Shown piece by piece: positions 8,140-17,330 of a stretch of DNA of 64,000 bases. The DNA is taken from assembly GCA_037190845.1 (NCBI GenBank), contig JBBCJI010000023.1, forward strand, positions 62,001 through 126,000, given 5' to 3'. The DNA is from JBEBVQ01 sp037190845 (lineage in GTDB: Bacteria; Bacteroidota; Bacteroidia; Chitinophagales; Chitinophagaceae). A program made the translations under genes and the position numbers. The number at the start of each line of letters is the position of its first letter. Position 1 is the first letter of the stretch. The notes below the pieces were generated by a model. That model was not told the DNA's origin, ran no database searches, and worked only from the letters and a program-made list of their open reading frames with translations.

Positions 8140-11100
8140 ATGAAAGGCTATATTCTCTGCGTCATCATCCTTTGTTGCATGTTACCGGCAAAGCTGGTGC
8201 GTGCGCAGATCGCCAACGTCAGCAATCCCGATCCGAGTGCGGAGCTGGAAATACGCTCCACACAGGGTGGCGTGCTTTTTCCACGCATGACCGCAGGGCA
8301 AAGGACAAGCATCACATCGCCGGGTACCGGGCTGCTGGTATATGACACGGACTCCGCTGCTTTTATGGTGTACACCGGCAGCGCGTGGACAAAGATCATG
8401 ACTTCGGCAGAGGATAAATATTGGGTAAAGAACGGGAATAACATTTCCGGCAGCAACAGCGGTAATGTAGGTATCGGCACCGCCACACCGCAGGCAAAGG
8501 CGCAAATACAGACAAACTCGACGCCTGCAGCACCGCAGCTGAAGCTTACGGAAGCAGCTTCCGGTAATCATGCACGGCTGGTGCTGGACAATACGGCATC
8601 GGGTAAATACTGGACGATCGCAGGTCTGAACGGGACAGGTACGAATGCGGATGACCGGCTGGGTATTTATCATTCCGGGGGCGGTCAGGTGATGGAAATG
8701 ACCGGGGATGGAAATATAGGGATCGGTACTGCCACGCCACAGGCAAAGCAAGAGGTCAGCTCAGCATCTTCCGTGACCAATCCCCAGCTCATGCTGACGG
8801 AGACTGCCGTTAACGAGTATGCCCGTATAACCCTGCGGAACACGCAGGCCTCGAACAACTGGACAGTCGCCGGTATGGCTACGGGCAACCGGTTAAATGA
8901 CAGGTTTAATATTTATCACAGCACGGCGGGCGACGTCATTTCTATTGACGGGTGGGGAAATACAGGTATTGGCTCAGCACCCGATATAGGCTCCCGTTTG
9001 TCGGTCAGCGCAGGTGCAGGTGCTGCCATCGTAGCGTCAAGCACTGCGAGTGGATTTCCTACGATGGTGGTAGCTAATTCCGCGGGTAATGCCCAGGCAA
9101 TAAACGCCAGTGCAACGGACGCCGGCACCGGCGTATATGGATACAGCGAGCGTGGCAGAGGCGGCTATTTCACCAGCGCGTCCGGGACGGGGCTGTTCGT
9201 GGGAGGCTCCCGATCCATCATTACCGATATCGGGCGCTCCGGCTTCGGCACATCTAACCCCTTGGAGATGCTGGATGTGAACGGAGGGATCAAAGTAGGC
9301 AACACTACAGGTACCAACCCCGGTACGATCCGCTACAACGGCTCCGATCTGCAGGGTTATGTCGGCGGGCAATGGCAGTCGCTGACCGGCGGCTCGGTAA
9401 CCGGCGTATGGACGGCGGCAGGCAATGATATACAGAACAGCAATAGCGGCAATGTGGGTATCGGCGGCGCTGCAGCGGCCAACAGCAAGCTGAATGTGAC
9501 CGGCGCTGTTGCCAATACAATTACGGCGACCAATACGGCCGCCAACGGCAATGCGATCACGGCTTTCGGGATCGGCACGAACAGTACCGGTATCACTGCA
9601 ACCAGCGCCGTGGGCACTGCCGGAAAGTTCAGCACAACCAGCGGCGCCGCTATTACGGCCGATGGCGGTGGTACTACGGGAAAAGCAATTATCGTAACAC
9701 AGGGCTATGCAGGATTTGGCGTACTGAACCCGACAGAACAGGTGGATGTGCAGGGTGCCATCCGTCTGGGCTCTACCACCAATAACAACCCCGGCACGAT
9801 CCGGTATAATGGTAGCGATCTTGAAGGTTACGTAAGCGGGCAATGGAAGTCATTGACTGCTGCTCCGCAAACAAGCGACTGGACAAAGACAGGAAATCAT
9901 ATTTACAGTAACAACACAGGAAACGTAGGTATCGGAACGACCTCACCCGAGGCAAAGATGGACGTACAGACATCAGGGCTGGGAGAAACTTCTGTACTCG
10001 GCAAAGCATCGTCACTGACCAGCAAAGCTGTAGCAGGAACCGGAAGCGCAGGAGCTTATGGCGGATATTTCAAGTCGACACCCGCAAGTATTGGTACTGT
10101 CACTGCCTTGTATGCATCCTCCCGTGATGGTCATAATGCCATTTATACAGATTCGGGAAATGTAGTTGTCAACCGCGGGGATGTGCGTGTACGACGTGGC
10201 GATGTGCTGGTGGACACCGGAACTGTAAGCATCGGCACGACTGCCCCGGAAGCGAAGCTGCATGTGCAGACAACAGAACTGGGAGAAACGTCTGTACTCG
10301 GTAAAGCGTCGTCACTGACCAGCAAAGCCGTAGCAGGAACCGGAAGCGCGGGGGCATATGGCGGATATTTCAAGTCGACACCCGCAAGTATAGGGACTGT
10401 CACTGCATTGTATGCGTCTTCCCGCGATGGTCATAATGCGATTTATACAGATTCGGGAAATGTGGTCGTAAATCGCGGCGATGTACGTGTACGGCGCGGC
10501 AATGTGCTGGTGGACACAGGGAACGTGGGTATCGGAGTCGCAACGCCGGTACAGAAACTGGAGGTCAACGGCGCTATCAGAATAGGCAACACACAGGGAG
10601 GAGACCCCGGCGTTATCCGCTATAATAATGGCGTTTTTGAAGGTTATAACGGTAGCAACTGGGTCAGCTTCGGCGTACCGCTTACACTGCCGTATACCGG
10701 CAGCGCTACGGCCGGAGGATCCGTTTTTTCAATTACCAATAATGGCGGAGGCACTGCGGTCAATGCAACTGCAACAGCGGGAACAGCGGTTAATGCTACC
10801 GTAACGTCAGGTACGGCCGTCAATGCCACCAGTACTTCAGGCGTAGGTATCCAGGGGCATAGCGATGGCGCTGCAGGCGTAGGCGCAGGTGTCTACGGAA
10901 CATCGTCTGTTGGTACTGCGGGCCTGTTCACTACCACCAGCGGCACAGCATTGCAGACGATTGGTGGGCCTGTGAAGCTGGGTGTAAGCGGCGCGGATGC
11001 AGGTAAATTCCTGAAGGCGATGGATGCCGAGGGTAATGCCGTATGGGATAATATCCCTTCATCCGGCCTGAACCTGCCGTATACCGGGAGCGCTGCCGCG

Positions 11101-12912
11101 AGTATGACCAATGCCGTGCTGGACATTACCAATACGGATGCAGGATATGCCGTCAAAGGCGACAATACGGCCAGCCTTGCCACGATAGGATCGGCAGGCG
11201 TCTATGGGGTTGTGTCCGGCAGCAGCTATGGGAACGGTGTACTGGGCAGATCGAACGGCACACAGGGCGTTGGTGTGAGGGGCACATCTACCGGGAATAC
11301 AGGTGTACACGGCGAAGGGAAAGTGTACGGCGTATACGGCGTCAATGAAAATGGCGGCGGCGAATTCGGCGCCGGCGGCTATTTTACCAGTAACAACTTC
11401 ACCGGCACTGCGCTGCAGACCGGGCAGGGAAAGGTACGGCTCGGGACAAGCTACGGCGATGAGCGGGTCACCATAAATGGCGCCATCCAATTCTTCGGAT
11501 CATCAACGAACGCAACAGGTTCAGCCGCAGAAGGGATATTGAGATATAACACTACCCTGCACCAGTTCCAGTGGCACGATGGTGTCGACTGGCAGAGCAT
11601 CAGCGGCGGCGGTAGCGGAGGAAGCGGCTGGGGACTCAGCGGCAACAGCGGAGTGAGCGGCACCAACTTTATCGGCACAACAAGCAATGCCGATGTGATT
11701 TTTAAAAGAAATAATGATGAAGGCTTCCGTATGACCGCAGGCGGCGCGCTGCTGGCTACCGGAAACATAACTACCGGCGTCACACCTACAACCACTGCCA
11801 CAACCCGGATGATGTGGATACCAGCAAAAAGCGCTTTCCGAGCCGGACAAGCATCCGGCACTGAGTGGAGCAACACACAGATCGGATTGAGCAGCTTTGC
11901 CGGTGGGAATAACAACACGGCATCAGGAACAGGATCTTTCTCGATGGGACAAAACAATACGGCATCAGGCATATACAGCTCTGCACTGGGTTACCAGAAC
12001 ACTACGGATGGTGTCAGCTCCTTTACTGCCGGCGATGGGAACATCATCACCTCCGGCGGCATGTGGTCTACCGCGCTGGGCACCCTGAACCAAACAAGCG
12101 CCTCCCATGCCTTTGCAGCAGGCAACTCCAACACGGTATCCGGACAACACGGTGTAGCGATGGGCAATAACAATACTGCCAGCGCCTACAGCACCGTAGC
12201 CATAGGAGATCACAGCAGGGCGTCTGCCTCAGCGGCAGTCGCTATCGGGAACCAAGCGGTGGCCTCAGGCCCGGGCAGCTATGCTATCGGCAACTTAGTC
12301 AATACCAACAGTAAAACGGGCGCCTGGTGTATCGGCGATTTTTCCAGCCCGACGGTAGCAATGTCGGCGCAGAACAACAACGAGATGAACATGCGCTTCG
12401 CAGGCGGCTATAAGCTGTACTCGGATGCAAATACTACAGTCGGCGCTTACCTCATGCCCGGCAGCTCCAGTTGGGACGTCATCTCTGACCGACGCAAAAA
12501 GGAAAACTTCCGGACTGTTAACGGAGAGGATTTCCTGAAAAGCATCCGCAATATGGAGCTTACCAGTTGGAACTATATCGGGCAGGATGCAAAGACCCGT
12601 CGCCACTACGGCCCGATGGCACAGGATTTCTATGCAGCATTCGGGCACGACGGTACGGGCACGATCGGAAATGATACGACAATCAGTTCCTCGGACTTCG
12701 ATGGTGTAAACCTGATCGCCATCCAGGCGCTGGAGAAAAGAACAGCAGACCTGAAGGCAGAGAACGCGAAGCTGAAGACGGACAAGGAACAGCTCGAAAC
12801 AAAGCTCTCCGTCCTGGAAGCACAGGTGACAGACATGGTGCAAAGGGTAGCACAGTTGGAAATAACCCGTGAACGCAGGACTGAGGAAGAGCTGGCAACC
12901 GCCGGACAATAA
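8140..12912 (+). CDS. Large surface fibre protein with C-terminal S74 chaperone domain
   Basis: Protein of 1590 residues. A signal peptide (MKGYILCVIILCCMLPAKLVRAQ) leads into long repetitive stretches rich in Gly, Thr, Asn and Ala, with recurrent NVGIGT.TP.AK and GTIRYNGSDL.GYV units. YadA-like head repeats follow at about 1249-1387 (ASGxxSxAxGxxN). Near residue 1449 SDRRKKENFRTV opens a peptidase S74 (intramolecular chaperone of endosialidase) domain, and the tail (about 1525-1580) is a coiled coil. In known cases S74 domains trimerise a fibre and cut themselves off; trimeric fibre formation is inferred here. Two neighbouring 300-bp segments at 9949-10548 are near-identical. The signal peptide and absence of phage genes argue for a cell-surface fibre rather than a phage tail. 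Confidence 0.88.
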   Translation: MKGYILCVIILCCMLPAKLVRAQIANVSNPDPSAELEIRSTQGGVLFPRMTAGQRTSITSPGTGLLVYDTDSAAFMVYTGSAWTKIMTSAEDKYWVKNGNNISGSNSGNVGIGTATPQAKAQIQTNSTPAAPQLKLTEAASGNHARLVLDNTASGKYWTIAGLNGTGTNADDRLGIYHSGGGQVMEMTGDGNIGIGTATPQAKQEVSSASSVTNPQLMLTETAVNEYARITLRNTQASNNWTVAGMATGNRLNDRFNIYHSTAGDVISIDGWGNTGIGSAPDIGSRLSVSAGAGAAIVASSTASGFPTMVVANSAGNAQAINASATDAGTGVYGYSERGRGGYFTSASGTGLFVGGSRSIITDIGRSGFGTSNPLEMLDVNGGIKVGNTTGTNPGTIRYNGSDLQGYVGGQWQSLTGGSVTGVWTAAGNDIQNSNSGNVGIGGAAAANSKLNVTGAVANTITATNTAANGNAITAFGIGTNSTGITATSAVGTAGKFSTTSGAAITADGGGTTGKAIIVTQGYAGFGVLNPTEQVDVQGAIRLGSTTNNNPGTIRYNGSDLEGYVSGQWKSLTAAPQTSDWTKTGNHIYSNNTGNVGIGTTSPEAKMDVQTSGLGETSVLGKASSLTSKAVAGTGSAGAYGGYFKSTPASIGTVTALYASSRDGHNAIYTDSGNVVVNRGDVRVRRGDVLVDTGTVSIGTTAPEAKLHVQTTELGETSVLGKASSLTSKAVAGTGSAGAYGGYFKSTPASIGTVTALYASSRDGHNAIYTDSGNVVVNRGDVRVRRGNVLVDTGNVGIGVATPVQKLEVNGAIRIGNTQGGDPGVIRYNNGVFEGYNGSNWVSFGVPLTLPYTGSATAGGSVFSITNNGGGTAVNATATAGTAVNATVTSGTAVNATSTSGVGIQGHSDGAAGVGAGVYGTSSVGTAGLFTTTSGTALQTIGGPVKLGVSGADAGKFLKAMDAEGNAVWDNIPSSGLNLPYTGSAAASMTNAVLDITNTDAGYAVKGDNTASLATIGSAGVYGVVSGSSYGNGVLGRSNGTQGVGVRGTSTGNTGVHGEGKVYGVYGVNENGGGEFGAGGYFTSNNFTGTALQTGQGKVRLGTSYGDERVTINGAIQFFGSSTNATGSAAEGILRYNTTLHQFQWHDGVDWQSISGGGSGGSGWGLSGNSGVSGTNFIGTTSNADVIFKRNNDEGFRMTAGGALLATGNITTGVTPTTTATTRMMWIPAKSAFRAGQASGTEWSNTQIGLSSFAGGNNNTASGTGSFSMGQNNTASGIYSSALGYQNTTDGVSSFTAGDGNIITSGGMWSTALGTLNQTSASHAFAAGNSNTVSGQHGVAMGNNNTASAYSTVAIGDHSRASASAAVAIGNQAVASGPGSYAIGNLVNTNSKTGAWCIGDFSSPTVAMSAQNNNEMNMRFAGGYKLYSDANTTVGAYLMPGSSSWDVISDRRKKENFRTVNGEDFLKSIRNMELTSWNYIGQDAKTRRHYGPMAQDFYAAFGHDGTGTIGNDTTISSSDFDGVNLIAIQALEKRTADLKAENAKLKTDKEQLETKLSVLEAQVTDMVQRVAQLEITRERRTEEELATAGQ
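9949..10548 (+). repeat. Two tandem 300-bp units inside the S74 gene
   Basis: The segment from about 9949 to 10248 is repeated from about 10249 to 10548 with a period of exactly 300 bp (100 codons). For instance GGGAGAAAC recurs at 9981 and 10281. Changes are few and mostly in third codon positions, so this is a recent in-frame duplication lengthening the fibre. Confidence 0.9.
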
Positions 12913-12944
12913 CATCAGGCTATGATTATCATAAACAATAAGAG

Positions 12945-13673
12945 ATGAAAACAAGCGCCATATATCTCCTCGCCGGCATAACGGTATTCCTTGCAGGGCA
13001 GTCTTCTGCGCAGCTATATGTAGGGCCGGGCAGCTCCCTGTATATTAAAAGCGGCATGCCACTATTTGCGGACAGCCTCGTGCTTACACCGGATGCAGAC
13101 CTGTTTGTTTCAGGTTTTACCATACAGAAAAGTGATGCCCCGGTTACAGGCACAGGAGGCAGCAGCGTATCAAAGGTCTACTCCATCAATCCCCCGCTGC
13201 CGTTCAGCGGAACGGCAGGTATCCGCTTCAATGCCGGCGACCTGAATGGCAATACGGCCTCAATGCTGCAGATCGCCTATGATACCAGCAATGGCTTTAT
13301 CACTACGACCGGCAGTACGGTCAATCTGGCCACAGGATACGTTTCCTATATATTCGGAAATGCGGTTCCGCTTGCGCGGATCACCGCTGTCAACGAAGGA
13401 GTGACGCTTTCCATCCCACCTACCGGACCAGCCACAACTGCAGTAATTGCCTGGCCAAACCCGGTAAGAGAAACATTATACATCCGGCTGCCCGGCAGCA
13501 GTGGGAGAGATGCTGTTCTTCAGCTTGTAAACGGGGACGGGAAAATCCTCGGCGTCACTCCCTGCAGCCAGGAACTGGTGCAAATGAACATGGGTAACCT
13601 TCCTGCAGGTATCTATTTTATCCGCTACAGCGATACTTCCGGCGAACAGGTCATTAAGATAAACAGGCTGTAA
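12945..13673 (+). CDS. T9SS type A sorting domain protein, small
   Basis: Secreted protein of 242 residues. It has a signal peptide (MKTSAIYLLAGITVFLAGQSSAQ), a beta-rich middle, and a C-terminal type A sorting domain from about residue 168: AWPNPVRETLYIRLP, then LPAGIYFIRYSDTSGEQVIKINRL. Such domains route proteins across the outer membrane through the type IX system. The gene starts 32 bases after the S74 gene with no terminator between, so the two are probably co-transcribed from the array-3 promoter. It might be an anchor or cap for the fibre; that is inference. Confidence 0.85.
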   Translation: MKTSAIYLLAGITVFLAGQSSAQLYVGPGSSLYIKSGMPLFADSLVLTPDADLFVSGFTIQKSDAPVTGTGGSSVSKVYSINPPLPFSGTAGIRFNAGDLNGNTASMLQIAYDTSNGFITTTGSTVNLATGYVSYIFGNAVPLARITAVNEGVTLSIPPTGPATTAVIAWPNPVRETLYIRLPGSSGRDAVLQLVNGDGKILGVTPCSQELVQMNMGNLPAGIYFIRYSDTSGEQVIKINRL

Positions 13674-13751
13674 ATGCAGGCCGTCTCCTGCTGTTCCAGG
13701 CGTCCGGCATAAGACGCATCTGTATTTCACACATCAAACACATCCAACCTC

Positions 13752-13765
13752 CGGATAATTATCCG
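13752..13765. other. 14-bp perfect palindrome before ybeY
   Basis: CGGATAATTATCCG, a perfect dyad without a loop, 29 bases before the ybeY start. It could be an operator for a small dimeric repressor. Nothing else in the window shares it. Confidence 0.3.
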
Positions 13766-13793
13766 ATCTTCGCAGGCAAAAAGTGCTCACACC

Positions 13794-14243
13794 GTGCCTG
13801 CCAAATTTTATGAAATAGACGTACGCTCCGGATTAAAAGACCGGCGGAAGCTTTCAACCGTTCTGGATGCCCTGCTCAGGCAGCACAGAAACATACAAAA
13901 AACAGATCTCCATTATATTTTTTGTAACGACACATATCTGCTCGCGATCAACCGCCAGTTCCTTAATCACGATACGCTTACAGACATTATCACTTTCGAT
14001 CTGAGCGAAGAACCCGGCGTAGTGCTCGGAGAAATATACATCAGTACGGAACGGGTAGCAGAAAACGCTGCCTTGTTCCATACAACTTATGAACACGAGC
14101 TGCACCGCGTCATCTTTCACGGAGCGCTTCATCTATGCGGATTCAAGGATAAAACTGAGACAGAGAAAAGAAAAATCAGATCATTGGAAGATAAATGTCT
14201 CGACACATATTTTAAACCGAAAGCCGAAAAGGATACTGCATAA
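13794..14243 (+). CDS. ybeY: Endoribonuclease YbeY, rRNA maturation factor
   Basis: Metal-dependent single-strand endoribonuclease in 16S rRNA 3' end processing and ribosome quality control. The 149-residue length fits the family. The metal motif reads HGALHLCGFKD, giving His109 and His113; the third ligand position (119), His in the E. coli enzyme, is Asp here. The tail EKRKIRSLEDKCL matches the family's final helix. No ATG is in frame near the beginning; GTG at 13794 is the best start, with another GTG at 13782 possible. It is followed 8 bases later by a pseudouridine synthase gene, forming a small RNA-modification unit. Confidence 0.92.
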   Translation: MPAKFYEIDVRSGLKDRRKLSTVLDALLRQHRNIQKTDLHYIFCNDTYLLAINRQFLNHDTLTDIITFDLSEEPGVVLGEIYISTERVAENAALFHTTYEHELHRVIFHGALHLCGFKDKTETEKRKIRSLEDKCLDTYFKPKAEKDTA

Positions 14244-14251
14244 TACCCTTT

Positions 14252-14983
14252 ATGAAAATTGAAATACTGCACGAAGAAGAAGATCTGGTGGTCGTCAACA
14301 AACCATCCGGCCTGCTTGTGATCCCCGACCGGTTTAATGAAGAGCTCCCATGCCTGAAACACATACTGGAAAAGCGCTTTGGCCAGAAAATATTTGTAGT
14401 GCACCGGATCGACAAAGACACCAGCGGCGCCATCTGCTTCGCCCGGAATGAAGCTACCCACAAGCATCTATCCCTCCTGTTCCGGGAGCATGAAGTTGGG
14501 AAATTTTACACCGGCCTGGTACACGGACATGTGATCCGGGAAGAGGGACGTATAGAAACCCCGGTTGTACCCCATCCCTCCGTAAAGGGAAAGATGATCA
14601 CCAGCCGCCGCGGCAAACCCGCCATTACCGACTACACCCTGACTGCACAATGGCCGCTTTATTCGTTGCTGCAATTCCGGATACATACTGGCCGCACGCA
14701 TCAGATACGCGTACATATGCAATCTATCGGACACAGTATTGTCTGCGATCCTTTATATGGCGACGGACAGCCGTTTTATCTGTCTTCGATCAAACGGAAA
14801 TATAAACTCGCAGACAAGGAAGAAAGTGAAAAGCCTTTGCTTAACCGGCTTGCGCTGCACGCACAGCGATTATCTTTCCGGAAGGAGAATGGGGAAACCA
14901 TTACTATTGAAGCTCCTTTACCTAAAGACATTGCAGCATGTGTACGCCAACTCAGCAAATGGACACAGCCTGCCGGTCATTAA
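14252..14983 (+). CDS. RluA-family pseudouridine synthase
   Basis: Isomerises uridine to pseudouridine in rRNA or tRNA. The 243 residues hold the family signature HRIDKDTSGAICFAR with catalytic Asp54, the early LVVVNKPSGLLV strand, and the later HTGRTHQIRVHM motif. There is no S4 RNA-binding domain in front, so it is closer to RluA or TruC size than to RluD. The exact target base cannot be told. It is in an operon with ybeY. Confidence 0.93.
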   Translation: MKIEILHEEEDLVVVNKPSGLLVIPDRFNEELPCLKHILEKRFGQKIFVVHRIDKDTSGAICFARNEATHKHLSLLFREHEVGKFYTGLVHGHVIREEGRIETPVVPHPSVKGKMITSRRGKPAITDYTLTAQWPLYSLLQFRIHTGRTHQIRVHMQSIGHSIVCDPLYGDGQPFYLSSIKRKYKLADKEESEKPLLNRLALHAQRLSFRKENGETITIEAPLPKDIAACVRQLSKWTQPAGH

Positions 14984-15045
14984 CCTGAAAAAACAATTAA
15001 CTTAGTGCTTGGTAAAATTCATCCGAATCATCATTTATAATAGTG

Positions 15046-15164
15046 GAAACATCCCCCTTACCCCCTTCGAAGGAGGAATTTACGCCGTTCTTTTGTCATA
15101 GTTCTGTTGCAGAACGGACGGGGCGTCTCCCTTCGAGGGGAGAATGTGAGGGGTGTTTTACCTT
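15046..15164. repeat. CCCCTTCGAAGGGG-type interspersed repeat
   Basis: A short region holding CCCCCTTACCCCCTTCGAAGG at one end and CCCTTCGAGGGG..GAGGGGTG at the other, in inverted relation. A relative sits at 32738-32850. Such elements are scattered between genes in many Bacteroidota. It fills most of the gap before gldC. Confidence 0.6.
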
Positions 15165-15211
15165 ATTGCTTTTTCACAATCATTTTTAGACAGCCTCTTA
15201 AACTACTTCTT

Positions 15212-15553
15212 ATGAAATCAAATATCAGCATTGAAATAACCCTGGATGAAGATAAAATGCCGGAAACCATTGAATGGAATGCTCCGGACGGTGGCATGCC
15301 CGAGTTACAACAAGCGAAAGGGCTTTTACTCGGGCTTTGGGACGGGCATGAAAAAACGGCCTTACGCATAGATCTCTGGACGAAAAAAATGATGGTAGAC
15401 GAAATGAATGACTTTTTCTATCAATCGCTCTTCGGCATGGCAGACACCTTTGAGCGGGCCACCCGCAACAGCGATCTGGCAAACGAGCTGAAAGAATTTG
15501 CAAAATCATTCCATAAAAAAGCGGTAGAGGCATTGAATAAGGAAAATTCCTGA
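15212..15553 (+). CDS. gldC: Gliding motility protein GldC-like
   Basis: Soluble protein of 113 residues matching GldC: SNISIEITLDEDKMPETIEW, then EKTALRIDLWTKKMMVDEM and FGMADTFERATRN. GldC supports gliding motility in Flavobacterium; its exact role is not settled, and it also occurs in non-gliding relatives. The frame is open from 15107, but the upstream part is translated repeat DNA and the ATG at 15212 begins the conserved sequence. It fits the many T9SS substrates in this window, since gliding and T9SS share machinery. Confidence 0.88.
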   Translation: MKSNISIEITLDEDKMPETIEWNAPDGGMPELQQAKGLLLGLWDGHEKTALRIDLWTKKMMVDEMNDFFYQSLFGMADTFERATRNSDLANELKEFAKSFHKKAVEALNKENS

Positions 15554-15612
15554 AACGGGGATTCCACATTAGATACTTTACTGCTCCAATACAGATAGTC
15601 ATCAACAAAGCA

Positions 15613-15620
15613 TAAATTTG
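15613..15620 (+). promoter_or_regulatory. -7 promoter element of the sugar operon
   Basis: TAAATTTG matches the Bacteroidota consensus TAnnTTTG and ends 18 bases before the aminotransferase ATG. No good -33 TTTG is present at 19 bases. A TTG start at 15618 inside this box is therefore unlikely. Confidence 0.55.
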
Positions 15621-15638
15621 CCCCCGCAATATACAGCT

Positions 15639-16775
15639 ATGTACAACATCCAGATGGTAGACCTGAAGCGTCAGTACCAGAAAATAAAACCAGGAGTAGA
15701 TGAAGCGATACAAAGGGTACTGGACAGCGCCTTGTTTATCCAGGGCCCGGATGTAAAATATTTCGGTGAAGAACTGGCACAGTACCTCGGCGTGAAGCAC
15801 GTGATCCCATGCGCCAACGGAACCGATGCGCTGCAAATCGCATTAATGGCGCTCGGCCTGCAGCCCGGAGATGAAGTCATTACGCCCTCCTTCACCTATA
15901 TAGCTACCGTAGAGGTAATTGCCCTGCTGCAGTTGAAACCGGTCTTCGTAGATGTAGATCCGGATACATTCACCATGAACATGGATAGCGTCCGGAAAGC
16001 CATTACCTCCAAAACAAAAGCAATTGTCCCCGTACACCTGTACGGACAATCGGTACATATGGAGCCATTGCTGGCCATTGCACGGGAGCATAACCTGCCG
16101 GTAATAGAAGATAACGCCCAGGCGATCGGCGGCTCCTATACGTACTCTGACGGCACGACAAAGATGAACGGCAGCATGGGACTGATCGGATGCACTTCGT
16201 TCTTCCCTTCAAAAAACCTGGGTTGTTACGGAGACGGCGGCGCAATTTTTACCAGCGATGATATCCTGGCTGAAAAGCTGCGCATGATCGCCAACCACGG
16301 ACAGAAGGTGCGTTATTATCATGAAATGGTCGGCTGCAACAGCCGCCTGGACAGTATCCAGGCCGCCATATTGCGCATCAAGCTGAAGCACCTCGACACC
16401 TATTGCTCCGCACGCCGCGCTGTGGCCGATTTTTATGACGAGGCATTTAAAGATAATGAACACATCGTTACACCATATCGTGCGCCTTATAGCAAACACG
16501 TTTTTCACCAGTACACATTGCAATTGAAAGAAGTAGATCGCGATGAAGTGGCAAAACGTCTTTCAGATGAAGGCATCCCTTCCATGATCTATTACCCCGT
16601 CCCCAGCCACCGGCAGGAGATGCTCAAAGCATTCACGGCCGGACAGCAGCCATTACCCATTACGGATGCACTTACAGACTGCGTTTTGTCATTACCCATC
16701 CACACAGAATTTACGGAAGACGAACTAACGTTCATCACCGGAAAATTTCTTAACATTATAGAGACATTAACCTAA
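15639..16775 (+). CDS. DegT/DnrJ/EryC1 family PLP aminotransferase
   Basis: Sugar aminotransferase of 378 residues that places an amino group on a nucleotide-linked keto-sugar. Visible marks are ANGTDALQIALMALG, the IEDNAQAIGG strand (Asp contacting the PLP ring nitrogen), and FFPSKNLGCYGDGGA with PLP-binding Lys192. The start at 15639 puts MVDLKRQY, the usual beginning of this family, near residue 6 and follows a -7 box. rfbC follows 3 bases after the stop and a HAD phosphatase after that, suggesting synthesis of an amino deoxysugar for surface glycans. The substrate is not determined. Confidence 0.93.
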   Translation: MYNIQMVDLKRQYQKIKPGVDEAIQRVLDSALFIQGPDVKYFGEELAQYLGVKHVIPCANGTDALQIALMALGLQPGDEVITPSFTYIATVEVIALLQLKPVFVDVDPDTFTMNMDSVRKAITSKTKAIVPVHLYGQSVHMEPLLAIAREHNLPVIEDNAQAIGGSYTYSDGTTKMNGSMGLIGCTSFFPSKNLGCYGDGGAIFTSDDILAEKLRMIANHGQKVRYYHEMVGCNSRLDSIQAAILRIKLKHLDTYCSARRAVADFYDEAFKDNEHIVTPYRAPYSKHVFHQYTLQLKEVDRDEVAKRLSDEGIPSMIYYPVPSHRQEMLKAFTAGQQPLPITDALTDCVLSLPIHTEFTEDELTFITGKFLNIIETLT

Positions 16776-16778
16776 ACA

Positions 16779-17330
16779 ATGCAAGTTATTACCACACCAT
16801 TCGAAGGGCTGCTGATCATTGAGCCGCGCATATTCCACGATGACAGGGGCTATTTTTTTGAAAGCTTCAACCAAAAGCTTTTCTCCGAAAAAACCGGGTT
16901 CACCCATACTTTTGTACAGGACAACCAGGCCCGTTCTGCAAAGAATGTTTTGCGGGGCTTACACTACCAGAATCCTCCTGTACCACAGGCCAAGCTGATA
17001 CGCGCCATGGAAGGCGCTATCTGGGATGTGGTGGTGGATATACGCAAAGACAGCAAGACCTTCGGGCAATGGTTCGGGGTGGAATTGTCTGCAGAGAACA
17101 AGCGCCAGCTCCTCATTCCCCGTGGATTTGCACACGGCTATTCCGTCCTGACCGACACTGCGGAAATCCTGTATAAATGTGATAATCTGTACGATAAAGC
17201 AAGTGAAGCCGGCATTTCATATAAAGACGAAAAATTGCAGATTGACTGGAAAATTGACCTCCGCGAAGCGATCATTTCTGAGAAAGATCTCGCACAACCT
17301 GTGTTTGCAGACGCCGTCATTCTTTTTTAA
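16779..17330 (+). CDS. rfbC: dTDP-4-dehydrorhamnose 3,5-epimerase
   Basis: RmlC-type epimerase of 183 residues, the third step of dTDP-L-rhamnose synthesis or a related step for other deoxysugars. The cupin fold is marked by FHDDRGYFFESFNQ, VQDNQARSAKNVLRGLHYQ with catalytic His62, and LLIPRGFAHGYSVL. No rmlA or rmlB is in the window; a RmlD-like reductase is at 44290. Its TAA overlaps the next gene's ATG (TAATG), so translation is coupled. Confidence 0.94.
   Translation: MQVITTPFEGLLIIEPRIFHDDRGYFFESFNQKLFSEKTGFTHTFVQDNQARSAKNVLRGLHYQNPPVPQAKLIRAMEGAIWDVVVDIRKDSKTFGQWFGVELSAENKRQLLIPRGFAHGYSVLTDTAEILYKCDNLYDKASEAGISYKDEKLQIDWKIDLREAIISEKDLAQPVFADAVILF

Noticed and set aside
9949..10548. Insertion sequence
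   Set aside because: The repeated 300-bp units are in frame with the fibre protein and encode no transposase and no terminal inverted repeats.
8140..12912. Prophage tail fibre
   Set aside because: No other phage genes are nearby, the protein has a signal peptide, and its promoter matches the neighbouring two-component regulon.
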